A program made the translations under genes and the position numbers. From Coraliomargarita sinensis (GTDB taxonomy: Bacteria; Verrucomicrobiota; Verrucomicrobiia; Opitutales; Coraliomargaritaceae), in the NCBI RefSeq assembly GCF_003185655.1, contig NZ_QHJQ01000002.1, forward strand, positions 186,001 to 250,000: 64,000 bases of DNA, given 5' to 3'. Of this stretch, positions 25,285 to 34,551 are shown piece by piece (the first letter of the stretch is position 1; every line of letters begins with the position of its first letter). The notes below the pieces were generated by a model, which saw only the letters and a list, made by a program, of their open reading frames with translations, made no database searches and was not told the DNA's origin.

Positions 25285-25677
25285 TTATGCACCCCGAAGG
25301 CTTTTTGCGATGCGCATGGCTTCTGCCTGGTCCGGTGCGATTTTGAAGAAATGATCCGGGATCTCTTTACGAAAATAAGCTTCAATCAGCAGTACGAAAT
25401 CCAGATTAAGTTTGTTTGCTCCAAATGGTATAGTGCCGAGTATGTCATGCTTCGTTTTCGAGCCATAATAGTTCGTGGGCATGGTCGAGGCTTCGCTGTG
25501 TTTAACATCAAAATATCGAATGGCTGTTAAATCCACGAGTTCAACGCAGTTCTTCGGTACGGACGAGTCAGACTCTATATCAGTAAAATACTGATTTATT
25601 TCACTGATTGATACTTCCCCAACGCACTTGATGTTTATGATCCGATCAGGGACGGATATGTTATAGTCAATTGGCAC
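25285..25677 (-). CDS. Hypothetical protein, possible STAS/SpoIIAA-like fold
   Basis: The 130-residue cytosolic protein has an alternating strand/helix outline: ISVPDRIINIKCVGEVSIS, then an acidic helix, VELVDLTAIRYF, and a C-terminal LLIEAYFRK. The phrase VELVDLTAIRYFDV resembles the central strand of STAS-like proteins, which carry a conserved D-L/V-S/T. The likeness is weak and no partner is evident. The gene is convergent to nothing and separated from its neighbours by spacers of 74 and 155 bases. Confidence 0.6.
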   Translation of the reverse strand: MPIDYNISVPDRIINIKCVGEVSISEINQYFTDIESDSSVPKNCVELVDLTAIRYFDVKHSEASTMPTNYYGSKTKHDILGTIPFGANKLNLDFVLLIEAYFRKEIPDHFFKIAPDQAEAMRIAKSLRGA

Positions 25678-25751
25678 GTTGAATGGAAATTGAATGTTCT
25701 CTAAAGAATCTCAATATCAGGAGCCTCCTTAATTCCCGAAGAAACATTTCT

Positions 25752-26513
25752 TTAAAATGCATTAAAGGCAAAAATATAGAGTTCGGACCGCGGATCGGAA
25801 ATCAGGTAAATGAGTTGTCGCTCGTGATCTACGGCTATACCTTCCATTTGGTCTACATCTACGGAAAAGCTTTCAATTAGATTCTGATCACGATCTAAGA
25901 CATGGATGCTTTTTGATTTGTCGCTCAATACCCAGAGCCGTTTTCGTTTCGAATCAAAACTGATACTGGAGTAGTCCTGGGCAAACTTAAGCTGACGCCT
26001 GGCCATTTCTTCCAAATCGGAATTCAATTTGATTAGTATGCCGGGCTTTTCCTGCATGATATAGAATTCAGCCGCGTCCTCGTCATAACTAAGGGCTTCG
26101 GGACCTTTGTTGTCCGAACCGGGGATGGGCACAGCTGCTTCGCGTATGATTTTCCCGTCTTTGCGGGCGATCGCTATACGGCGAGCACGTTCGTCAATAA
26201 AGGCCAAGTGTTCGGAGTCGATCGTGGTGACCCCCTCCACATCCTTGTGCTCCGTAGAAAAATGGCCCAAGGACTTCCCTTGTAAGTCGATTCGATAAAT
26301 ACCCCCATCGTTATCGCTCACGGTCCAAAGGCTTTGTTTGTCTTTAGACAGGCTTAGACCCGAAGGTTCAGTCACATCCAACGGATAAGCGGCTACAAAA
26401 GTGATGTTCTGGCTGGTGGAGACATGCCGTGCATCAGCGCCGGATTCCGATAATTCTTGGCAAGCGGTTAAGCCAATTAGAAAAAAAACGGCGGCAATTA
26501 TTAGTTTGTTCAT
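25752..26513 (-). CDS. SdiA-regulated/phytase-like beta-propeller lipoprotein
   Basis: From the ATG at 26513 (MNKLIIAAVFFLIGL) the product has 253 residues; a longer start nine codons upstream is possible. Residues 1-18 form a lipoprotein signal ending LTACQE. The mature part has repeated blades with 'DVTEPSGLSLSKDKQSLWTVSD', and at the end MEGIAVDHERQLIYLISD. These match the SdiA-regulated (YjiK-like) domain, a beta-propeller of unknown ligand. It probably sits in the outer or inner membrane facing the periplasm. Confidence 0.82.
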   Translation of the reverse strand: MNKLIIAAVFFLIGLTACQELSESGADARHVSTSQNITFVAAYPLDVTEPSGLSLSKDKQSLWTVSDNDGGIYRIDLQGKSLGHFSTEHKDVEGVTTIDSEHLAFIDERARRIAIARKDGKIIREAAVPIPGSDNKGPEALSYDEDAAEFYIMQEKPGILIKLNSDLEEMARRQLKFAQDYSSISFDSKRKRLWVLSDKSKSIHVLDRDQNLIESFSVDVDQMEGIAVDHERQLIYLISDPRSELYIFAFNAF

Positions 26514-26678
26514 CGATGTTAAATGTTTAACTTGTTGCATCTCTAGAACGCAGTGATGGTGCCCGCGTTCCTCTGTTTGTGCCGCCGCAAAGTAATTTAT
26601 CCAGGCAATAACCTATCACGCCACCATCCGTAGAGGGTGGGTTGGATGTGCCGCCTAATCAACAGCGTGCAAGGCTGA

Positions 26679-26924
26679 CTAGTTCTTTTTCTCTTCGAGC
26701 GTTTCCGGGGACTCCTCCGCTTCGAGGGTAAACCCAATCTTAACACCGACTTGCCAGTGGTCGATTGAGCCATCGACAATATGCCCGCGAATCTCGCCCA
26801 CTTCCATCCAGCGCATATTACGGACGGTTTCGGATGCTTTGCTCACGGCGTTTTGCGCTGCGGCTTCGATGGATTCTTTGGAGGATCCAACAAGTTCTAT
26901 CTTTTTGTATACGTGATCACTCAT
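26679..26924 (-). CDS. Dodecin-family flavin-binding protein
   Basis: The 81-residue protein has the dodecin pattern [19 protein letters not shown], a tryptophan in [13 protein letters not shown] that stacks on flavin, and [13 protein letters not shown], where the Gln contributes to the ligand site. Dodecins form 12-mers that store or buffer flavins. The C-terminal tail ([14 protein letters not shown]) is acidic and slightly longer than usual. In a bacterium with two photolyase-type flavoproteins nearby, flavin buffering is plausible. No operon partner is adjacent. Confidence 0.92.
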   Translation of the reverse strand: MSDHVYKKIELVGSSKESIEAAAQNAVSKASETVRNMRWMEVGEIRGHIVDGSIDHWQVGVKIGFTLEAEESPETLEEKKN

Positions 26925-27031
26925 GAATTTAAGCTAAGACAATGAGCAGGGTGACGCAAAGGTAAACTTCCCGTTGCTAAATTGCCTATTCTCAATAAGC
27001 GCACCTGTCGTCTCCGGAGAAAGGCATCTGA

Positions 27032-27076
27032 CAAAAAAGGTCATTGACGGCACGGTAGGCAGATGCCCCGTGTCAA
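27032..27076 (-). terminator. Probable terminator of the PEP-CTERM gene
   Basis: On the minus strand an imperfect stem (TTGACACGG with CCGTGccGTCAA) is followed shortly by a run of six to seven T at 27032-27038. It lies 27 bases after the 27103 stop. The internal bulge lowers confidence. Confidence 0.45.
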
Positions 27077-27102
27077 ATCTCCACTGAATGGACAGGGGGA
27101 TG

Positions 27103-27753
27103 TTACAGGCGTCGGGAGCGCTTGAATCCAATTGCCGACAAAAGAAGAAAAACCAGAGCCATCGCAGAAGGTTCCGGGATGTCGTCTTTGACCCGCGAGA
27201 CCGCGACAACATTGGTTCCGACGATTTGTATGTTATCAATGTGAGCGGTGACGGGGTTGCCCCCGTCCTTACCTCTTATTCTGAACTTGAAGTCATCGGT
27301 GAAGGAGCCGAGTTCCCTTTCTTCAAGTGTTTTGGAGAACGTGCCCAGGGTAGGGATGCCGGTGAAGGAGCCCCAGGCGGAAATGTCTCCCAGGTCGTCG
27401 GACCACGTTCTGCCCCCGTCAGTTGAATAATCGACATAGACCAGACGTGTGGCTGTCGTTGTGTCCCACTCATAGTCGAAAGTAATGGTCACGCTGGTTG
27501 CTTGGTTGCTGTGCAAGCGGAGATCGTCGGTCATGGTCAGCAGACCTTCATCCCAGGTGCAGACAACAGCAGCTGCACCCGTGCCTTTGGTGGCATAGTT
27601 CATCGAGCCCGAACCGGCGTGTGTGTAAAGGTAAGCGCTCCCTTGCGCCGTCCAGTTACCAAGCGAGCCCTCAAATGTGTCGGTCATGAGGACATTTGCG
27701 TTAACAGAAGTGGCGAACAAGACCACAGCTGTTGATATGATTCTGAATATCAT
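27103..27753 (-). CDS. PEP-CTERM sorted secreted protein
   Basis: From the ATG at 27753 the product is 216 residues. The signal peptide is MIFRIISTAVVLFATSVNA. The mature part (about 20-190) is a beta-rich, Asn/Thr/Gly-rich domain with GNWTAQGSAYLYTHAG and FDYEWDTTTATRLVYVDYST, reminiscent of carbohydrate-binding or MAM-like jelly-roll modules. The C-terminus has the PEP-CTERM signal: IPEPSAMALVFLLLSAIG followed by KRSRRL. Such proteins are cleaved by an exosortase and exported; no exosortase is in this window. Confidence 0.88.
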   Translation of the reverse strand: MIFRIISTAVVLFATSVNANVLMTDTFEGSLGNWTAQGSAYLYTHAGSGSMNYATKGTGAAAVVCTWDEGLLTMTDDLRLHSNQATSVTITFDYEWDTTTATRLVYVDYSTDGGRTWSDDLGDISAWGSFTGIPTLGTFSKTLEERELGSFTDDFKFRIRGKDGGNPVTAHIDNIQIVGTNVVAVSRVKDDIPEPSAMALVFLLLSAIGFKRSRRL

Positions 27754-27866
27754 TACTTTAACTAAGATTTTGCACGAATTCCTAGTCAATGGTTTTAGGA
27801 AAAAAATATGCCTGATTTACCATTTTGTTACGCCGTTAAATCAATAGTTTCCCGGAGGAGGGATGG

Positions 27867-28703
27867 TTAATGGGTTTGTTGGGCGTGGTTCTGTTTTGGC
27901 AACCGATCGCCACATACTTTACAGAAGGTGGCATCGTGGTCGTGGGATTCCCACCCGCAGGCGGGACAAACATAGTCGTTGTCGGCGTCCGGGCCCTTGG
28001 GGCGTGTCATTTCGCTCGTCACGATGGCTGTGGGCACCGCGATAATGCCGTAACCGGTAATCATTATAATGGAGGCCACAAATTGGCCGAGCGGGGTGTG
28101 GGGCGAGATATCACCATAGCCGACCGTGGTTAAAGTCACGATAGCCCAATAGACGCTTTTGGGGATACTGGTAAATCCGTTTTCCGCACCTTCGATCAGA
28201 TACATGAGCGAGCCGAGGATTAGTACAAGATTGACCACCGCGAAGACAAAGACGGCGATCTTGCGTGCGCTCGAGCGCATGGCCCGCATGAGCGTGTTGG
28301 CTTCGCCGATATATTTGACCAGCTTGAGAACGCGGAAGATCCGCAGTACCCGCAGCACTCTCAGTAGCATCAGGTAATGCGCTCCGGGAAGTAGAAGATC
28401 GATATAGGTCGGTAGAATCGCCAGCAAATCAACCACACCGAAGAAGCTTCGGCTGTAACGTGCCGGGCTTTCGGACACATATAGTCGTAGGGCGTATTCG
28501 ATGGTGAAAAGTACCGTGATGACCCACTCCGCCACGTAAAGCGCGTTACGCATTTCCGGAGATATCGTGGGAATACTTTCCCAAAGTACGAGACCGACGC
28601 TAACGACGATGGTAATGATCAAAAAGACGTCGAAGGCCTTTTCATCCCAATGGTCCGATCGAAAGATGATGCGGCGGCACTCAGCTCTGAAACGTCCGGG
28701 CAT
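27867..28703 (-). CDS. Voltage-gated potassium-type ion channel with a C-terminal zinc ribbon
   Basis: The 278-residue protein has six helices. Helix 4 is an S4-like voltage sensor ([18 protein letters not shown]). The pore has TTVGYGDIS at 192-200, the selectivity filter of potassium channels. Past the last helix (about 205-230) the cytoplasmic tail has two cysteine pairs, CPAC (246-249) and CKVC (261-264). They are spaced like a zinc ribbon and followed by a basic, His-rich end. That tail is unusual for bacterial Kv-type channels and may sense metal or redox state or mediate tetramerisation. Confidence 0.85.
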   Translation of the reverse strand: MPGRFRAECRRIIFRSDHWDEKAFDVFLIITIVVSVGLVLWESIPTISPEMRNALYVAEWVITVLFTIEYALRLYVSESPARYSRSFFGVVDLLAILPTYIDLLLPGAHYLMLLRVLRVLRIFRVLKLVKYIGEANTLMRAMRSSARKIAVFVFAVVNLVLILGSLMYLIEGAENGFTSIPKSVYWAIVTLTTVGYGDISPHTPLGQFVASIIMITGYGIIAVPTAIVTSEMTRPKGPDADNDYVCPACGWESHDHDATFCKVCGDRLPKQNHAQQTH

Positions 28704-28773
28704 GTGTTTAGAGAAGCTGTTCGAGAACGGGATGGCAAGGGCAAGGATGTGCGGCCCCGAACTGTTCCGGCTA

Positions 28774-29076
28774 CTAATCTGCCACAGTGTAATCGAAGAC
28801 GATAATGTCTTCGACCAGGGGCTTGAAGACGGCTTTCAGCGCTTCGTGTTCGGGGTGGGGCAGGTAGTTGTGGCGCCCGGCTTCATCGGCGAAGTCCATC
28901 AGAACGGCGTGCGTGAAGTTCTTGTTCTTCCCTTCCGGGCTGTCATTGAGCCCCCATTCGGTCGAGACGACACCGTCTACTTTATCCGGGATGGCACGGA
29001 AGAGCGCTTCGACCTCGTCGATTTGTTCTGTCGTGGCGTTGTCCTTGAACTGGATCAATAGCAAATGTCGGATCAT
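28774..29076 (-). CDS. Dabb (stress-responsive A/B barrel) domain protein
   Basis: From the ATG at 29076 ([13 protein letters not shown]) the product has 100 residues. The Dabb ferredoxin-like dimer fold shows in [39 protein letters not shown], and [16 protein letters not shown]. Members include stress-induced proteins and small cyclases; no catalytic set can be named. A longer start adds 12 residues. It faces the aldehyde dehydrogenase across 104 bases. Confidence 0.85.
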   Translation of the reverse strand: MIRHLLLIQFKDNATTEQIDEVEALFRAIPDKVDGVVSTEWGLNDSPEGKNKNFTHAVLMDFADEAGRHNYLPHPEHEALKAVFKPLVEDIIVFDYTVAD

Positions 29077-29180
29077 ACGTCGTATGTTGTCCTTTCCTCG
29101 GTATAAAATCAACCGGGTATCCTGTCACAAAAAAACAACGGTTCTCGACGAGCGGAGGCCGGATGTGTTAAGCTGGAACT

Positions 29181-30557
29181 ATGTTTGCGACAGTAAATCC
29201 AGCCACAGGGGAAAAGGTCCGCGAATTCCCTGAGATTCCACCTTCGGAGTTGATCGGGATTCTGGCGAAAATGGAGACGGACCAACTTGCATGGTCAAAA
29301 AAAGCGCCGGAGGAGCGCGTCGTCCCTGTCCGGAAACTAGCTGGTAATCTGCTTGCCCAGCGTGATTCCCTCGCCCGAACCATCACCCTTGAGATGGGTA
29401 AGCCGCTCCAGCAGGCTCAGGCAGAGATCGAGAAGTGTGCCTGGGTCTGCGAGTATTATGCCGAACATGCCGTTGAGCTTCTGAAAAATAGCGAGTTGGA
29501 AGCGGGTGATGGCCGTGCCGCTTACTTACGTACGGAGCCGCTGGGAGTTATTTTGAATATTATGCCATGGAACTTTCCCTTCTGGCAGCTCTTTCGTGCG
29601 GCGATCCCCGCCGTTTCTGCGGGTAATGGAATATTGCTCAAGCATGCGTCCAACACGCCGCAGTGCGGGCTGTCGATCGAAGCGCTGTTTCAGGATGCGG
29701 GCTTTCCCCTTCATCTTTTGCGCAACGTTATGGTCAACGAAGAGGATCTTCGCTTCGCTTTCGTGCACGCGGCGGTTCAGGGCATAACTCTGACCGGCAG
29801 TACAGAGGCCGGACGCACGGTGGCGGCGAGTGCCGGCGCGCAGCTTAAGAAAACGGTTCTGGAACTGGGTGGTTCCGACCCTTATCTCATTCTTGAAGAT
29901 GCCGACTTGGATCAGGCCGCCGAGGCTTGCGTGGCTTCGCGCATGATCAATAGCGGGCAATCCTGCATTGCCGCCAAGCGCTTCATTGTGGTCGGTGATG
30001 CAAAGCGCCACGAATCCTTTGTGGGGCGGATCGTCGAGCGGATACAGGCATATCCCATGTCTGATCCCGTTGATCCCGGTGCTCGACTTGGACCGCTGGC
30101 CCGTCCGAATCTGCGGGACAAACTGCACGAACAGGTGGAAGATTCGCGAGCTGCCGGCGCCGAGTTACGATTGGGCGGAGAGGTGCCGAAACGCCCGGGA
30201 AATTGGTATCCGGCCACCGTATTGGACGGCATCAAGCCGGGCATGCCTGCCTTCGACCAGGAACTTTTTGGGCCGGTTGCGGCGATCGCCCGAGTCCCCG
30301 ATGAGGCGACGGCCATTGAATGGGCGAACGCCAGCAATTATGGACTCGGCGGGGCCTTATTTACAGCGGATATCAAGCGGGCCCACGAACTCGCCGCGCA
30401 ACTTGCAGTCGGCTCTGTTGCCATCAACGACTTCGTCAAAAGTGATCCGCGCCAACCCTTCGGCGGAATACGAGAATCCGGTTACGGGCGGGAACTCGGT
30501 CCGCAGGGGATTTACGAGTTTTCCAACCGGAAGACCGTGGTGTATCCAGAAGATTAA
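29181..30557 (+). CDS. NAD(P)-dependent succinate-semialdehyde dehydrogenase (ALDH family)
   Basis: The 458-residue protein has the aldehyde dehydrogenase fold with the proton-abstracting Glu in TVLELGGSDPYLIL, the catalytic Cys in SGQSCIAAKRFIV, and cofactor-binding GVILNIMPWNFPFWQ. The opening FATVNPATGEKV and the length of about 455 residues match the succinate-semialdehyde dehydrogenase branch. It oxidises succinate semialdehyde to succinate, or another short aldehyde. It stands alone, and no GABA transaminase is adjacent. Confidence 0.9.
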   Translation: MFATVNPATGEKVREFPEIPPSELIGILAKMETDQLAWSKKAPEERVVPVRKLAGNLLAQRDSLARTITLEMGKPLQQAQAEIEKCAWVCEYYAEHAVELLKNSELEAGDGRAAYLRTEPLGVILNIMPWNFPFWQLFRAAIPAVSAGNGILLKHASNTPQCGLSIEALFQDAGFPLHLLRNVMVNEEDLRFAFVHAAVQGITLTGSTEAGRTVAASAGAQLKKTVLELGGSDPYLILEDADLDQAAEACVASRMINSGQSCIAAKRFIVVGDAKRHESFVGRIVERIQAYPMSDPVDPGARLGPLARPNLRDKLHEQVEDSRAAGAELRLGGEVPKRPGNWYPATVLDGIKPGMPAFDQELFGPVAAIARVPDEATAIEWANASNYGLGGALFTADIKRAHELAAQLAVGSVAINDFVKSDPRQPFGGIRESGYGRELGPQGIYEFSNRKTVVYPED

Positions 30558-30703
30558 AGGTTTTGCGGCTGCGTAAACTCCGTGAATGGCCTTCTCGGTC
30601 GAGCTATTTCTGCGTAGCTTTTGTTGGCATCCGGGGCGGGGTTGATGCGCTGTCAGCCCGACTTGATGGTTGCCTGGAACGATGAGAAGGGTATGCTAAT
30701 ATC

Positions 30704-31069
30704 ATGCACAAGTTCCTAGCAGAAACTCAGGGAGACTTCGCTGCCGTCGAATGCTCCGAAAAACTAACGGATATCGACTTCCAGGTGATCACACCCGAAC
30801 TGGAAACGCAGATCGAGGAGTATCATAAGATTGCCCTGTTTTTGGAGTTGAAGAATTTTCACGGCTGGACCGGGAGTGCTCTCTGGGCGGATACCAAGTT
30901 TGATCTGAAGCATCACAATGATTTTACCCGTATCGCTATCGTGGGGGATAAAAAATGGGAAGAATGGCTCTCGAAACTGTGGAAACCTTTTACCTCGGCA
31001 GAGCTTCGTTATTATGAAGCCTCAGAGCGGAAAATGGCGATGAGTTGGGCCTCGGGAGGTCGTTTCTGA
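30704..31069 (+). CDS. SpoIIAA-like (STAS-type) protein
   Basis: The 121-residue cytosolic protein shows the SpoIIAA-like pattern: an alternating core with HKIALFLELKNFHGWTGSALW and TRIAIVGDKKWEEWLSKL, then FYTSAE-like ending FTSAELRYYEASERKMAMSW. Family members are found in many aquatic bacteria, and their ligand is unknown. The ATG was chosen because it begins the fold. It is one gene upstream of the sulfatase, separated by 82 bases from the sulfatase start used here. Confidence 0.8.
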   Translation: MHKFLAETQGDFAAVECSEKLTDIDFQVITPELETQIEEYHKIALFLELKNFHGWTGSALWADTKFDLKHHNDFTRIAIVGDKKWEEWLSKLWKPFTSAELRYYEASERKMAMSWASGGRF

Positions 31070-31151
31070 CTTGCCGGCCCGTCGCCGCGTCCAGCCCGGG
31101 CAAAGGTTTGTACTTGCCTTACCCGGTCGCCGGACAGCTTACTCTTTGATC

Positions 31152-32519
31152 ATGAAATTGAAGGAGATGTTGCTGTGCTTGCTGGTGGCGCTTCCACTGA
31201 TGGCATGTGCCGCCGGGCAAAAGCCGAACGTGGTGATTATCTATCTCGATGATGCCGGTTACGCGGATTTTCATCCCTTCGGTACGCCACCGTATCCGAC
31301 GCCGCATGTGGAAGCTTTGGCAGAGCAGGGACTGCAGTTGACGCAATTTTACGTGCCGACGGCAGTATGTTCGTCTTCGAGATCGAGCTTGTTGTCCGGT
31401 TGTTATGCCGGCCGGCACCGCGTCTTTGGCGCCCATGGGCCGGGTGGCCGCGGTTTGAACCCGAAGTTTACCACGATTGCGGAAATGTTGAAGGCTGAGG
31501 GCTATGCCACCGCCCACTATGGTAAGTGGCATTGCGGGGATCGTCCCGAAACCCGGCCTATGGCCCGTGGCTTCGACAGCTCCGCCGGATTAATGATTTC
31601 GAATGATATGTGGCGCTTCAATCCAGTTTGGGCGACGCGCGTAGGTAAGGGCCCCTTACCTTATTGGGAGGATGGCAAGATTGCGATTGAGGATGTCACC
31701 CCGCACGACCAGAAGTTTCTCACCAAGTGGGCAACTGATTCTGCAGTTAAATTCATCCGTAAGCAAAAAGAGCGGCCCTTCTTCTTGTACGTCGCCCACT
31801 CGATGCCCCACGTGCCGCTATATTGCAGCGACGCTTTTCTGGGGAAATCCGGGGCGGGCCTTTATGGCGATGTGATGATGGAAATCGACTGGTCGGTGGG
31901 GCAGATTAACCAGGCGCTGAAAGATGCCGGCGTGGCGCGGGAGACGATTGTGATCTTCAGTTCGGATAACGGCCCTTGGGATGAGTTCGGGAATCATGCC
32001 GGCAAGACGCCTTTTCGTGAGCACAAGGGAACAAGCTTCGATGGCGGAACCCGCTCGCCGACGATCATCAAGTATCCTGCCGGGCTGGAATCCGGCCTTG
32101 TTATCGACCGCCCTCTTCTTACCATCGATGTGTTGCCGACACTGGCGTACTTGACGGGCGCCAGCTTGCCGGATCACGAAATCGACGGCAAAAATGTCTG
32201 GCCGGTTTTGGCGGGTGATGAAGATACACCGCACCCGCATGAGTATTATGTTTTTGAATACGGCGGACGCCTTGAGGCGGTACTGAGTCCGGATGGGCGG
32301 TGGAAGATGCATCTGCCACATCCTTACCGCCATGTTCTGGAAGCGGGGAACGACGGTCTGCGCGGAACGACAACAACGCGGCGTATCGGCTGGGCGCTTT
32401 TCGATTTGGCTGAAGATCCCTACGAAACGACCAATGTGATGGAGCGCCATCCGGAGATCGTTGAGCGCCTCAAGGCTTATGCTGACGATCACCTCGCAAA
32501 ATTCTATCAGGATAAATAA
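31152..32519 (+). CDS. Secreted S1-family sulfatase
   Basis: From the ATG at 31152 the product has 455 residues and a signal peptide (MKLKEMLLCLLVALPLMACAAG). The metal-binding start is NVVIIYLDDAGYAD (D33, D34). The residue converted to formylglycine should be Cys73 in VCSSSRSSLLSG, a variant of the usual C-x-P-S-R in which Pro is Ser. Other sulfatase landmarks are TAHYGKWHCGD and IFSSDNGPWDEFGNH. It likely removes sulfate esters from polysaccharides. No glycoside hydrolase is directly adjacent. Confidence 0.9.
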   Translation: MKLKEMLLCLLVALPLMACAAGQKPNVVIIYLDDAGYADFHPFGTPPYPTPHVEALAEQGLQLTQFYVPTAVCSSSRSSLLSGCYAGRHRVFGAHGPGGRGLNPKFTTIAEMLKAEGYATAHYGKWHCGDRPETRPMARGFDSSAGLMISNDMWRFNPVWATRVGKGPLPYWEDGKIAIEDVTPHDQKFLTKWATDSAVKFIRKQKERPFFLYVAHSMPHVPLYCSDAFLGKSGAGLYGDVMMEIDWSVGQINQALKDAGVARETIVIFSSDNGPWDEFGNHAGKTPFREHKGTSFDGGTRSPTIIKYPAGLESGLVIDRPLLTIDVLPTLAYLTGASLPDHEIDGKNVWPVLAGDEDTPHPHEYYVFEYGGRLEAVLSPDGRWKMHLPHPYRHVLEAGNDGLRGTTTTRRIGWALFDLAEDPYETTNVMERHPEIVERLKAYADDHLAKFYQDK

Positions 32520-32544
32520 CGCTGAAATCCGGCTTCGGATGCTT

Positions 32545-32778
32545 CTAGCGCCGATACTTTTTGATGAGATTTTTCGCCCGGGCCTTAAGTGCCGGATCCG
32601 CTTTGGTACGCTTGGAAAAACTCTCCAGCGCCTGCATCACCTCTTTTGAGGTGGGTAAATTGAGAATATAGCTCTCCTCCAAGTACTCCGCCAACCACTT
32701 TAGTGTAGCTTTCCTTTTTTCGGTGCTGGTATCGGGATCGAGCAAGCGTTCAATGGCACTATTTTCCTCGTCACTCAT
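32545..32778 (-). CDS. Small hypothetical helical protein
   Basis: The 77-residue protein is almost wholly helical and charged: NSAIERLLDPDTSTEKR, ATLKWLAEYLEESYILN and a basic end RAKNLIKKYRR. The start ATG faces the antiporter across 42 bases. I see no motif or family. It may be a small cytosolic regulator or a conserved clade protein; its codon use looks like its neighbours. Confidence 0.6.
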   Translation of the reverse strand: MSDEENSAIERLLDPDTSTEKRKATLKWLAEYLEESYILNLPTSKEVMQALESFSKRTKADPALKARAKNLIKKYRR

Positions 32779-32820
32779 GAATCTACTTTAAATCTGGCCT
32801 TTTCTACAGGGCAAGCGTTC

Positions 32821-34551
32821 ATGCGTGTTCCGCGCTATCGTTTTTTCTTTCTGGCCGGATCGGTTCTTGTCAGCATGCCGGGAATGACCGGTGTGGGGCA
32901 ACAGTCGAAGCGGTTCGCGGCAGGGTGGTACGTCGTCATTGGTATTCTGCTTTTTTCCCTGTTGTTGGCAGGTGAGGGCTACCCTTGGCTGGTTTTATGG
33001 CCAAGTGGAGTCGCCTTAGTAATCGTCTTCCTATTGCGCCGGGCCTTTGCCGGTTTGCTACTTGGGGCAGTTTCTGGTGCGCTCTTGCTGGCCGGAGGCG
33101 ATGTCCTGGAAGCGCTTCGGATTGCCGTGGTAGATCTATTTCTGCCCATTTTTCAGTCGGACTGGAAGCTCAGTGCCATTTTATTTACCTTGATCCTTGG
33201 AGGATTCGTGGCGCTGGTCGAAGCGGGCGGTGGCCTGTTTGGTTTGTTGCATCTGGCCCTGAGGCGCAGCGGCGAGTCGCGGGTCGGAGTGCAGTTGAGC
33301 ATCGTGGGTTTCGGCCTGCTGGTATTCTTTGACGGTCTCGCCAACACCATGCTGATCGGACGGCTCATGCGTTCCGTTTCGGACCGCTTTGGTATCTCGC
33401 GTGTCAAGCTGGCCTACCTGTCCGATGTCACAGGATCGGCAGTGGCCTGTGTTGCCTTTATTTCCACCTGGATTGCATTTCAGCTCTCAATGATTCGGGA
33501 AGGCTACGCCGAGGTCGGCTTGGAAGTCAGTGCGTATGCTCTCTTTTTCAAATCACTTCCGGCGAATTTCTACTGTTGGTTCGCTCTCATCACGGTACTG
33601 GTTTGTATTCTTCGTGATTTTAACCCCGGGCCGATGGGGGCGTATGAACGCGAGGCGGCGGGCAAGCCGAAAAGGGAGATTACTTCCGATGAAAGTGATG
33701 ACAATCATGTCAGCCACTGGGGCATCGCAGTCGTGCCCATACTTGTGTTGGCACTTTCCATTCCGATCATGAGCTATCTGATTGGAGCCGAGAGCTGGTG
33801 GCCCGTGAATCTTTTAAAATTTGCGCAGGCTTATGCCGCTGCGGAGAGCCATGTGCCGCAGATTATGGTCGCCTCCTGTCTACTCGCAGCCGTCGTGGCG
33901 GGTATCACCTATGCACTGGCCCACTCTCGTCGAGCGGATGCCCGTATTGTCAAGAAAGGCGCATTTCGAGTCTTTCTTTCCGGTGTGCGCGACATCTCCG
34001 GTCCGGTTTGCATTCTTCTAGCGGCCTGGATGTTGGGGCGGGCCATCGCTGAGTTGGGTGCTGCCGATCTGATCGCGGGTTTACTGTCAGGTAATTTTCC
34101 GCCGGCCTTTTTCCCGCTAGCGGTCTTTCTGACCGGCGCTATTATCTCCTTTACCACCGGTACATCCTGGGGGACCATGGCCGTGCTCATGCCGCTGGCC
34201 ATCCCCGTGGTCTTTTCACTGGCCGGGGGCCCGGTGGATTACACCACCACGGAACCGCTGGTTGTTGCCAGTATCGCGGCAGTTTTTAGCGGTGCGGTCT
34301 TCGGGGACCATTGCAGCCCGTTTAGTGATACCACGATAGTGGCATCCATCGCGTCCGGTGTCGAACCGGTCGACCATGTCCGCACGCAGTTGCCTTTCGC
34401 TTTGCTGGCAGCTCTGGTTGCTGGAATTGTCGGGTTTCTGCCCCTTGGGTTTGGGGTTTCACCGTTCCTTTCCCTTTCGGCCGGAGCAGTGCTTCTTTTC
34501 ATCATACCCTGCTTTTTCTCCCGTCGGCTCGCATCCCGAGGTGAATTTTAG
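32821..34551 (+). CDS. NhaC-family Na+/H+ antiporter
   Basis: The 576-residue protein has about eleven or twelve membrane helices. Signature segments are LFFDG-like LVFFDGLANTMLIGRLM, SYLSDVTGSAVACVAF-like LSDVTGSAVACVAF, FTTGTSWGTMAVLMPLAIP, and FGDHCSPFSDTTIVAS, which together identify the NhaC group. It exchanges sodium for protons and supports salt and pH balance, as expected in a marine bacterium. Its stop overlaps the converging Dabb gene by four bases. Confidence 0.9.
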   Translation: MRVPRYRFFFLAGSVLVSMPGMTGVGQQSKRFAAGWYVVIGILLFSLLLAGEGYPWLVLWPSGVALVIVFLLRRAFAGLLLGAVSGALLLAGGDVLEALRIAVVDLFLPIFQSDWKLSAILFTLILGGFVALVEAGGGLFGLLHLALRRSGESRVGVQLSIVGFGLLVFFDGLANTMLIGRLMRSVSDRFGISRVKLAYLSDVTGSAVACVAFISTWIAFQLSMIREGYAEVGLEVSAYALFFKSLPANFYCWFALITVLVCILRDFNPGPMGAYEREAAGKPKREITSDESDDNHVSHWGIAVVPILVLALSIPIMSYLIGAESWWPVNLLKFAQAYAAAESHVPQIMVASCLLAAVVAGITYALAHSRRADARIVKKGAFRVFLSGVRDISGPVCILLAAWMLGRAIAELGAADLIAGLLSGNFPPAFFPLAVFLTGAIISFTTGTSWGTMAVLMPLAIPVVFSLAGGPVDYTTTEPLVVASIAAVFSGAVFGDHCSPFSDTTIVASIASGVEPVDHVRTQLPFALLAALVAGIVGFLPLGFGVSPFLSLSAGAVLLFIIPCFFSRRLASRGEF

